From positions 1 to 64,000 of the forward strand of contig SFEJ01000008.1 of NCBI GenBank assembly GCA_004558035.1: a stretch of 64,000 nucleotides of DNA, written 5' to 3'. Below the pieces are notes generated by a model. That model saw only the letters and a program-made list of their open reading frames with translations, ran no database searches and was not told the DNA's origin. Every line of letters begins with the position of its first letter. Within the stretch, counting starts at the first letter, position 1. Shown piece by piece: positions 1 through 6,716 of this stretch. The stretch is from Opitutia bacterium. Lineage in GTDB: Bacteria; Verrucomicrobiota; Verrucomicrobiae; Opitutales; UBA953. The position numbers and the translations under genes were made by a program.

Positions 1-803
1 CCCGTGTCCGCGAACTCGGCATCGACGCCGCCGCTGCGCTCGCCGAACTCCGCCGTGAACAGCGCGTACGCGCCCGCGCACGCCTTCGCCGCCGCCGCGA
101 ACGGATTCGCGAACTCGAAGTCCGCGCGCCCGCCCACGCCCGCGAGCCACGTGAGCGCGTCCTGGTCGCCGCAGCGCAGCGACGCGTCCGCGCCGCTTTC
201 CGTCCACCCTTCGATCGTGTTCCACGCCGCGCTCAGGCTCGCCACCGGCGAAAGCTTCGCCCAGTCCGAGACCTCGAACGCGTACGAAGCCTCGTAGCTC
301 AGCGCAGCCGTGAACCCGAGCGTGTCCCCGCGCGTCCGCGCCCAGGCCTACCGACGCTGTCGTGCGTCCGGGCTCAGCGCGAAATTCGCCAGAGCGAGCA
401 TTCCCGCGGCGGAATCCGTCGCTTTGAGCGCGAGCGCGTGCGCGGCGTCGCCGAGAGGCTGCGTCTGCGCGGAAAGGTCGATCGTCACGTTCGCGCCGGA
501 GAGCGTGACGATCGCCGAGCCCGTTCCCACCGCGTCCATGATCGCGCCGGAAACCGTCAGGTCGCCCGTCGCGGAGATTTCGCCGCCGCCCATTTTGACG
601 TCGCCGAGCGCGAGCGCACCGCCCGCGGAAAACTTCGCGCCCGCGCCGCCGAGCGTCAGAGCGCCGCCGACGGTTTGAGCACCCGCGCCCGAGAAGGAGA
701 CGCCCCTGGTCGCGAAAATCGAGCCGCCGTCGCCGGTGGAAGCCGTGCTCCCCTCGAAGGTCACCGTGGAACCGTCGCCCGAGAAGACGATGCTCCCCAC
801 TCA
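1..803 (-). pseudogene. Autotransporter remnant (passenger repeat tail plus start of beta-barrel), broken by TAG
   Basis: On the minus strand, 803 to 351 encodes a Gly/Ala/Ser-rich beta-helix segment typical of autotransporter passengers (LTLGGAGAKFSAGGALALGD). After an in-frame TAG at 350-348, the same frame stays open to the window edge with a barrel-like sequence (AWARTRGDTLGFTAALSYEA, then ASYAFEVSDWAKLSPVASLS). The two parts read as one gene interrupted by a nonsense codon. No signal peptide is present. The first usable codon is a GTG at 800 that directly follows an in-frame TGA, so the 5' end is also missing. A dispersed repeat lies just upstream. Intact relatives are surface-exposed type V secreted proteins; this copy looks dead, although the 3' end lies outside the window. 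Confidence 0.7.
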
Positions 804-840
804 AGCGAAGCGAAAAGCCTTCGAGAAAACCCGCTACAAA

Positions 841-875
841 AAAGAAATACCTCAAAATCCTCGCAATCCCTGTTG
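841..875 (-). repeat. Dispersed AACAGGGATT repeat, copy A
   Basis: On the minus strand the sequence reads AACAGGGATTGCGAGGATTT followed by TGAGG and TATTTCTTT. Close copies occur at 39622-39657 and 62552-62583 on the plus strand. It sits at the broken 5' end of the autotransporter remnant. Confidence 0.7.
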
Positions 876-876
876 A

Positions 877-917
877 AAAAAAAAGAGGGCAAGCGGGAAC
901 GCTTACCCTCCTGTGAG
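877..917 (-). terminator. Rho-independent terminator of the perR-like gene
   Basis: On the minus strand AGGGTAAGCG and CGCTTGCCCT form a near-perfect stem followed by a run of about nine T. It follows the stop codon of the Fur-family gene by about 13 nt. The stem contains one copy of the iterated GTTCCCGC motif. Confidence 0.8.
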
Positions 918-929
918 CGGGAAAAGGCG

Positions 930-1352
930 TCAGCAGGCCTTTTGCGGGTTTTCGGCTCGGCAGCGCGCGCAGGTGCCGCGCACGTAAAAGTGGAATTCCT
1001 CCGCGGCGTCGCCCGCCGGGAGCTGTCTGCGGACGGCGGCTTCGTCGATCGGGAAATCCTCGATGCAGCCGCAGCGGACGCATTTGAAATGCCCGTGAAT
1101 CGTGGTCAGCGAATCGAAGCGCATTTCCTTTTCTTCGATCGTGATGAGTTTCGCGGCGCCCTTTTCCGCGAAGAGGCGCAGCGTGTTGTAGACGGTCGCG
1201 CGCGAAAGCGTCGCGAATTCGGGAGCGAGCGCGAGGTAGATTTCCTCGGCGGTGGGGTGCGTCATGTGGTCGCGCAGATAGGCGTACACCGCCGTGCGCT
1301 GCACGGAGGGGCGAATGCCGCGTTCCCGCAAAAACTCTGCCGCTGACTGCAT
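930..1352 (-). CDS. perR: Fur-family transcriptional regulator, PerR-like
   Basis: A 140-residue protein of normal Fur-family length. An N-terminal winged helix (RPSVQRTAVYAYLRDHMTHP, then LSRATVYNTLRLFAEKGAA) is followed by a dimerisation domain with the metal-site signature HGHFKCVRCG and a second Cys pair, CARC, near the C-terminus; together these form the structural zinc site. The ATG at 1352 starts the protein exactly at the helical N-terminus. It lies directly downstream of rubrerythrin on the same strand, the usual setting for PerR, a peroxide-sensing repressor of rubrerythrin. Fur or Zur cannot be excluded from sequence alone, but the neighbour favours PerR. Confidence 0.8.
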   Translation of the reverse strand: MQSAAEFLRERGIRPSVQRTAVYAYLRDHMTHPTAEEIYLALAPEFATLSRATVYNTLRLFAEKGAAKLITIEEKEMRFDSLTTIHGHFKCVRCGCIEDFPIDEAAVRRQLPAGDAAEEFHFYVRGTCARCRAENPQKAC

Positions 1353-1441
1353 CGTCCTTCCCGCAATAAAATTCCCGAAAGAAAAACCGCGACCGCGGGA
1401 ACGTCTCGCGCTCCCGCGGCCGAGGCCGAAATCCGGAAAAA

Positions 1442-1996
1442 TTATTTTCCGAAGTAGCGGTTCAGCAGGCCTTCGAAAGCCGCGCCGTGACGGGCTTCGT
1501 CCTTGCACATTTCGTGAACCGTGTCGTGAATCGCGTCGAGGCCGAGTTCCTTCGCGCGCTTGGCGAGCATGAGCTTGCCTTCGCAGGCGCCCTGTTCGGC
1601 GTCCACGCGCATCTGGAGATTCGTCTTCGTGCAGGGCTTGACGACGTCGCCGAGGAGTTCGGCGAACTTCGCCGCGTGTTCGGCTTCTTCGAAAGCGATG
1701 CGCTTGTAGGCTTCGGCGACTTCCGGGTAGCCTTCGCGGTCGGCCTGGCGGCTCATCGCGAGGTACATGCCGACTTCCGTGCATTCGCCCATGAAGTTCA
1801 TGTTGAGACCGTCGACGATTTCCTTGTCGACGCCCTGAGCGACGCCGATGCGGTGTTCGTCCGCCCAGACTTTCTTTCCGGAGGTTTCGACGACTTCCTG
1901 GAACTTGGAAGCCGGAGCTTTACATTGCGGGCACTGCGCCGGGGGCTGATCGCCTTCGTGCACATAACCGCAGATCGTGCATACGTATTTTGCCAT
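1442..1996 (-). CDS. rbr: Rubrerythrin, N-terminal-rubredoxin type
   Basis: 184 residues. The rubredoxin domain is at the N-terminus (YVCTICGYVHEGD and CPQCKAP give the four Fe-binding Cys), followed by a ferritin-like four-helix di-iron domain with carboxylate helices (FMGECTEVGMYLAMSRQADR, FEEAEHAAKFAELLG, ACEGKLMLAKRAKELG, KDEARHGAAFEGLLNRYF). This is the reversed domain order found in NADH-peroxidase-type rubrerythrins of anaerobes. It reduces hydrogen peroxide in the cytoplasm. A purine-rich site (AAGGAAAG) precedes the ATG. It is very likely controlled by the Fur/PerR gene immediately downstream. Confidence 0.92.
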   Translation of the reverse strand: MAKYVCTICGYVHEGDQPPAQCPQCKAPASKFQEVVETSGKKVWADEHRIGVAQGVDKEIVDGLNMNFMGECTEVGMYLAMSRQADREGYPEVAEAYKRIAFEEAEHAAKFAELLGDVVKPCTKTNLQMRVDAEQGACEGKLMLAKRAKELGLDAIHDTVHEMCKDEARHGAAFEGLLNRYFGK

Positions 1997-2105
1997 ATCT
2001 TTGTTCTTTCCTTGTTGGGATTGGAATGAAGTGATTTTTGGAATTATTCCATGAAGCGGCGCCGCGGCAAGATTTTTTTTGGAACGATTTTCGCGGCGAA
2101 AAAAA

Positions 2106-2180
2106 TGGCGCTCCCGTCGGGACTCGAACCCGAATCGCCGGCTTCGGAGGCCAGAATTCTATCCATTGAAATACGGGAAC
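2106..2180 (-). tRNA. tRNA-Arg (anticodon CCG)
   Basis: The minus strand folds into a full cloverleaf. The seven-pair acceptor GTTCCCG/CGGGAGC has one G-U pair, U8-A9 follows, the anticodon stem CTGGC/GCCGG encloses loop CTCCGAA with anticodon CCG, the T arm is TCGGG-TTCGAGT-CCCGA, and the discriminator is G with an encoded CCA. It decodes CGG. The acceptor 5' strand happens to equal the iterated genomic motif core GTTCCCG. Confidence 0.93.
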
Positions 2181-2240
2181 GCGAATGAAGCGTCTAAGGA
2201 AACGCGGGAACGCCGCGCGCGTCAACGCAGAAATCGTCCG

Positions 2241-3923
2241 TCAGCGCGCGAAGCGGCGGTATTTGATGCGGTGCGGGCGGTCGGCGTCGCGGCCGAGACG
2301 CTTGCGCAGCTCGGCCTCGTAGGACGAATAGTTGCCCTCGTGCCAGTAGATCTGCGAATCGCCCTCGAAGGCGAGAATGTGCGTCGCGACGCGGTCGAGG
2401 AACCAGCGGTCGTGCGTGATGACGACGGCGCAGCCCGCGAACGCGTTGAGCGCGTCTTCGAGCGCGCGGATCGTGTTCACGTCGAGGTCGTTCGTAGGCT
2501 CGTCGAGCAGCAGCACGTTCGCGCCGCTCTTGAGCATGCGCGCGAGGTGCACGCGGTTGCGCTCGCCGCCCGAGAGCGAGCCGACGAGCTTCTGCTGCTC
2601 CGCGCCCGTGAAGCCGAAGCGCGCCGCGTACTGCCGCGCGGGAACGCGCGCGCGCCCGAGCTCGACGATTTCGTTCCCGTCGGAGATTACTTCCCAGAGC
2701 GGCTTCGTGTCGTCGAGCGCGTCGCGCGACTGATCGGCGTAGGCGAGCTTCACCGTCTCGCCGAGCGTGAGCGTTCCCGCGTCGGGCTTTTCCGCGCCCG
2801 TGATCATCTTGAAGAGCGTCGTCTTGCCCGCTCCGTTCGGCCCGATGACGCCGACGATGCCGCCCGCCGGGAGCGTGAAGTTCACGCGGTCGAGCAGCAG
2901 GCGGTCGCCGAAGCCCTTGGTCAGATCCTTCGCGACGAGCACTTTTTCGCCGAGGCGCGGCCCCGCGGGAATGAAGATTTCCATCGTCTTCTCCTGCTCG
3001 CGTTCGTCCTGCGCGAGCATCGTCTCGTAGGCGCGCAGACGCGCCTTGTTCTTCGCGAGACGGCCGCTCGGCGACGTCGCCGCCCACTGGCGCTCGCGCT
3101 CCATAGTCTTGCGGCGCGCGGAGGCGACCTTCTCCTCGGCGGCGAGGCGCTTTTCCTTCTGTTCGAGCCACGAGGAGTAATTGCCCTTCCACGGAATGCC
3201 GTAGCCGCGGTCTATTTCGAGAATCCAGCCCGCGACGTTGTCGAGAAAATAGCGGTCGTGCGTGATCGCGATGACGGTGCCCTTGTATTGGTGCAGGTGG
3301 CGTTCGAGCCAGTCGATCGTCTCGGCGTCGAGGTGGTTCGTCGGCTCGTCGAGCAGTAGAATGTCGGGCTCGCGCAGGAGGAGCCGGCAGAGCGCGACGC
3401 GGCGCTTTTCGCCGCCGGAAAGCGTTCCCGCGAGCGCGTTCTCGTCGGGGCAGCGCAGCGCGTCCATCGCCATTTCGATGCGCGAATCGAGCTCCCACGC
3501 GCCGGAGGCGTCGAGCTTCTCCTGAATTTCTCCCTGGCGGGCGAGAATTTTTTCCTGCTCGGCGGCGTCTTCGGTCTCGCCGAGCGCGACGAAAGTCTCG
3601 TCGTATTCGTCGAGCAGCGCGCGCGTCTCCGCGACGCCTTCCTCGACGCATTCGCGCACGGTCTTCGCGGGATCGAGCTTCGGCTCCTGCTCGAGGTAGC
3701 CGATCGAGTAGCCGGGCATGCAGGAGACGTCGCCCTCGAACTGCTTGTCCACGCCCGCCATGATCCGGAGCAGCGTGGATTTTCCGGAGCCGTTCAGCCC
3801 GAGCACGCCGATTTTCGCGCCGTAGAAATACGACAGCGAAATGTCCTTCAGTATCGGCTTTTTCTCGAAGCCCTTCGAGAGCCTCGACATCGTGTAAATG
3901 ACTTTCTGGTTTTCGTTCGCCAT
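2241..3923 (-). CDS. ettA: ABC-F ATPase, EttA (energy-dependent translational throttle A)
   Basis: 560 residues with two ABC cassettes and no membrane segments. Cassette 1 has Walker A GLNGSGKST, signature LSGGEKRR and LLLDEPTNHLD; cassette 2 has GPNGAGKTT, LSGGERNR and LLLDEPTNDLD. The N-terminus (IYTMSRLSKGFEKKPILKDI) and the GAKIGVLGLNGSGKSTLLRI segment match EttA, which binds the ribosomal E site and gates translation according to ADP/ATP. The ATG at 3923 is chosen over one four codons upstream because it gives the family N-terminus. Another ABC-F subfamily is the main alternative. Confidence 0.88.
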   Translation of the reverse strand: MANENQKVIYTMSRLSKGFEKKPILKDISLSYFYGAKIGVLGLNGSGKSTLLRIMAGVDKQFEGDVSCMPGYSIGYLEQEPKLDPAKTVRECVEEGVAETRALLDEYDETFVALGETEDAAEQEKILARQGEIQEKLDASGAWELDSRIEMAMDALRCPDENALAGTLSGGEKRRVALCRLLLREPDILLLDEPTNHLDAETIDWLERHLHQYKGTVIAITHDRYFLDNVAGWILEIDRGYGIPWKGNYSSWLEQKEKRLAAEEKVASARRKTMERERQWAATSPSGRLAKNKARLRAYETMLAQDEREQEKTMEIFIPAGPRLGEKVLVAKDLTKGFGDRLLLDRVNFTLPAGGIVGVIGPNGAGKTTLFKMITGAEKPDAGTLTLGETVKLAYADQSRDALDDTKPLWEVISDGNEIVELGRARVPARQYAARFGFTGAEQQKLVGSLSGGERNRVHLARMLKSGANVLLLDEPTNDLDVNTIRALEDALNAFAGCAVVITHDRWFLDRVATHILAFEGDSQIYWHEGNYSSYEAELRKRLGRDADRPHRIKYRRFAR

Positions 3924-3961
3924 GCCCTCAATCATTCCGTTCCCGCGGATTTTTTCGAGCC

Positions 3962-3998
3962 GAAAAAAACGCGTTTCCCCGGCTTCGAGGAAACGCGT
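3962..3998 (-). terminator. Rho-independent terminator of argB
   Basis: On the minus strand the stem CGCGTTTCC/GGAAACGCG is followed directly by TTTTTTC. It lies between argB and ettA, so ettA probably has its own promoter or depends on read-through. Confidence 0.75.
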
Positions 3999-4037
3999 CG
4001 CGAGAAAAAGCGAAGCCCGCCGCGGCGGGAACGCGCC

Positions 4038-4961
4038 TCAGGGTTGTTCCGCGGGAGCGCCGGGAAGCACGACGTCCGGGTGGATGATTTCCGTGCCGAC
4101 GCCCTTGTCCGTGAAGATTTCCAGAAGCAGCGAGTGCGGCGTGCGTCCGTCGATGAAGTGCACGCGGCGGACGCCGCTCTGCAGCGCGCGCACGGCGGAA
4201 TCCACCTTCGGGATCATTCCCGCGGAAATCACGCCGGTGCGCTTCAGGTCCGGCACTTCGTGCACGCGCAGAGTCGAGATCAGCGTGCTCGGATCCTTCG
4301 GATTCGCGAGCAGCCCGGGAACGTCGGACATGAACACGAGACGGCGCGCCTTGAGCGCGCTCGCCACGGCGCTCGCCGCCGCGTCCGCGTTCGTGTTGTA
4401 GGGGCGGTCGTTCTCGTCGAGCGCGATGGGCGAAATGACGGGAATCTTCCCCTCCGCGAGCGCCTTTTTGATGAGCTTGGTCTTCACCGACTTGATTTCG
4501 CCGACGAAACCGAGATCGACGGCGTTCCCGTCGTCGTCGCGCGCGGTCATCTTTTCACAGAGATTGACGAGGTTGCCCGGCATGCCGAGCGCGTCCCCGT
4601 TGCGCCGCGCGATCATCGCGCAGATGTCGGCGTTGATTTCGTTGTTCAGCGTGGACTCGACGATGCGGATGGTCTTTTCGTCCGTCACGCGGATGCCGTT
4701 GCGCCACTGCGGCACGATGCCGGAGCGCTCCATGGCGCGGGAAATCGCCTTGCCGCCGCCGTGCACGACAACGACCTTGATGCCGACGCTGTTGAGAAAA
4801 ACGATGTCCGCCGCGACGCGCTCCCGCACCTCGGGATCGTCCGAATCCATGAAGCTTCCGCCGTACTTGACGACGAAGATCGAGTCGTGGAAACGCTGAA
4901 TGTAAGGAAGCGCCTCCAGCAGGACGCGCGCTTTCGCGATGAGTTCGGATTCGTTGACCAT
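4038..4961 (-). CDS. argB: Acetylglutamate kinase
   Basis: 307 residues, amino-acid kinase family. It phosphorylates N-acetylglutamate, the second step of arginine synthesis, in the cytoplasm. The N-terminal helix (LIAKARVLLEALPYIQRFHD) precedes FVVKYGGSFM, the substrate-loop motif VVVVHGGGKAI, NNEINADICAMI, and a nucleotide-binding end (VPGLLANPKDPSTLISTL, ISAGMIPKVDSAVRAL). The N-terminal extension helix and the GMIPKV region resemble arginine-feedback-regulated ArgB enzymes. No other arg gene is nearby. A terminator follows. Confidence 0.95.
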   Translation of the reverse strand: MVNESELIAKARVLLEALPYIQRFHDSIFVVKYGGSFMDSDDPEVRERVAADIVFLNSVGIKVVVVHGGGKAISRAMERSGIVPQWRNGIRVTDEKTIRIVESTLNNEINADICAMIARRNGDALGMPGNLVNLCEKMTARDDDGNAVDLGFVGEIKSVKTKLIKKALAEGKIPVISPIALDENDRPYNTNADAAASAVASALKARRLVFMSDVPGLLANPKDPSTLISTLRVHEVPDLKRTGVISAGMIPKVDSAVRALQSGVRRVHFIDGRTPHSLLLEIFTDKGVGTEIIHPDVVLPGAPAEQP

Positions 4962-5049
4962 GATGTTCTGAAAAGCGGAAAGAATAGGCTTTCGGGAAAA
5001 AACTACAATTTAAAACATGCGCGCGGAACGGGCGCGGGAGAAAGGGGCA

Positions 5050-5152
5050 AGGTTATGAGGTGACGAGGTTATGAGGTTATGGAGGTTGATTGCGCTTCGC
5101 TTCGCCGAGAAGATTTTCGAAAAATTTCGCGAAGCGCAATTCGCTCCATAAG
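5050..5152 (-). repeat. GGTTATGAGG inverted-repeat element, ORF-less copy 1
   Basis: The left arm (plus strand) contains GAGGTTATGAGGTTATGGAG then GTTGATTGCGCTTCGC; the right arm contains GCGAAGCGCAATTCGCTCCA then TAA, its complement. The centre is a short A/T-rich hairpin. The element begins about 14 nt after the stop codon of the minus-strand acyltransferase gene. Relatives lie at 6573-6715, 59814-59905 and, with an ORF inside, at 18436-18911 and 55980-56410. Confidence 0.7.
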
Positions 5153-5165
5153 CGCCGCCGCGTCC

Positions 5166-6506
5166 TCAGCCGAGGAAGATTTTCGGCCTGGGCAGGACCG
5201 CGTAGAGCGCGCGCACGACGACGTAGGTCGCCGCGAACGCGAACGCCGCCGAGACCGGAATCTGCGCTTCGAGCGGCACGCCGAGCTTCGTCGCGAGCAC
5301 GTAGCTCGGCCCGACGAAGAAATAGTGCGCGCAATAGACGCCGAAGCCGAGCCTGCCCAGCGTCGCGAGGAAATCCGCGAAGCGCCCCGGCGCGAGACGG
5401 ATTTTCGAAATCAGCAGGAAGAGCGCCGCGCTCGAAATCACGACGTTCAGCGAGCAGTAGGTCCAGAAAAGCTCCACCATCGGCTCCGCCTGAAACGCCT
5501 TCGCGGTCGCGACGATTGCCTCGGGCGACGTTCCCGCGACGCCCGTCGCGAGCGCGGCGATTTTTTCCGAAAGGAAGCCGCCTTCGCGCAGCGCGGAAAA
5601 GACTTCCGGATTGTCGAGACTTCCCGCCAGACGCACCCAGAAGAAGCCGACGAACGTCAGCAGCGTTCCCGCCGCGAGCGCGGGCAGCGCGACGGCGAGC
5701 GCCTTCTTCACGGAGATTTCGGGCGAGAGGCGCGCGAGCACGTGCCCGAGCAGCAAGTAGCCGTTGAAACCCGCGAACGCGTAGAAAAGCCCGAAGGCGT
5801 TCCACGAGCACGTGCCGAAAAGGTAGCCGGCGCCGAAGGGCAGATGCGGCGTCAGAAAAACGTCCGCGTAGGGCAGCACGAGCGTCGCGCCCCAGACGCC
5901 GAGGAACGCGAGCTTCGAGCGCATCGACGCCTTTTCGACCCACGCCGAGAAAATCGGCAGGTAGAGGTAGAGCCCGAAGAGCATGTACACGTACCACAGG
6001 TGCACGGAAAAATAGTTGAACGAGAACGGTACGGTCGCGAGCGTCGCCAGCGCGGAGCCGAGCGTCGTTTCCGGGCCGGCGCCGCCGTTCATGAAGCCCG
6101 AATACGGGAAGAACGTCGTCGTGAGCTCGCGCGCGGCCTCGGGCGTGTCCGTGACGAGGCCCGCGAACCACGGAAACAGCGTGTAGAGCGCGGACCAGAT
6201 CAGGAACGGAAAGAGCACGCGCGGAATGCGCTTTTTGTAGAATCCGCCGAGACCCGGCTCGCGCACGGGCAGAAGCAGCGCGCCCGTGATCATCACGAAC
6301 AGCGGCACGCACGGGCGCAGCATCGAGCCCCAGATCGCGCCCCAGCGGACGAACTCCGGATTGCTCGTCGATTCCGGAGAGCAGTTGAACGGATCGCACG
6401 CGTGGCACGCAACGACGAGAAACATGGCGATCCAGCGCGCGCAGTCGATCCACGCGATGTGCGGGCGCGCTCCCGCGCCGGAAACGGAAATATCGTTCGT
6501 TTTCAT
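5166..6506 (-). CDS. Acyltransferase 3 family membrane protein (O-acyltransferase)
   Basis: 446 residues with about ten predicted hydrophobic helices. The N-terminal signature IAWIDCARWIAMFLVVACHA carries the family's conserved Arg and His, followed by PLFVMITGALLLP and the F-x-x-KRIPRVLFPFLIW motif. Family members move acetyl or other acyl groups onto cell-envelope sugars (OafA/WecH type) in the inner membrane. The target here is unknown. No glycan gene cluster surrounds it. It is followed by an inverted-repeat element, and upstream lies another copy next to topB. Confidence 0.85.
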   Translation of the reverse strand: MKTNDISVSGAGARPHIAWIDCARWIAMFLVVACHACDPFNCSPESTSNPEFVRWGAIWGSMLRPCVPLFVMITGALLLPVREPGLGGFYKKRIPRVLFPFLIWSALYTLFPWFAGLVTDTPEAARELTTTFFPYSGFMNGGAGPETTLGSALATLATVPFSFNYFSVHLWYVYMLFGLYLYLPIFSAWVEKASMRSKLAFLGVWGATLVLPYADVFLTPHLPFGAGYLFGTCSWNAFGLFYAFAGFNGYLLLGHVLARLSPEISVKKALAVALPALAAGTLLTFVGFFWVRLAGSLDNPEVFSALREGGFLSEKIAALATGVAGTSPEAIVATAKAFQAEPMVELFWTYCSLNVVISSAALFLLISKIRLAPGRFADFLATLGRLGFGVYCAHYFFVGPSYVLATKLGVPLEAQIPVSAAFAFAATYVVVRALYAVLPRPKIFLG

Positions 6507-6572
6507 GCCGAAGAATCTATCCGCGGACGTTCCCGCGCCTCAACGCTTTTTTCGCGCGCGCGCGAAAGGGAA

Positions 6573-6715
6573 AGGTGATGAGGTGATGGAGTTATGAGGT
6601 TATGAAGGTTCTTTGCGCTCGGCTTCGCCGAAAGGATTTCAGAAAAACTCTTTCGCGAAGCGAAACGCAATCAACTTCATAACCTCATAACCTCAATAAC
6701 CTCGTCACCTTCTCC
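6573..6715 (-). repeat. GGTTATGAGG inverted-repeat element, ORF-less copy 2
   Basis: The longest ORF-less copy. The left arm is GGTGATGGAGTTATGAGGTT, then ATGAAGG and TTTGCGCTCGGCTTCGCC; the right arm is GCGAAGCGAAACGCAATCAA, then CTTCATAACCTCATAACCTC and AATAACCTCGTCACC. It starts one base after the TGA stop of topB on the minus strand. Confidence 0.75.
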
Positions 6716-6716
6716 A

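Noticed and set aside
2079..3359. Long plus-strand ORF opposite ettA (426 residues)
   Set aside because: Arg/Glu-rich shadow of the minus-strand ABC-F gene, which has all ATPase motifs in the correct frame; similar long antisense ORFs occur opposite most GC-rich genes here.
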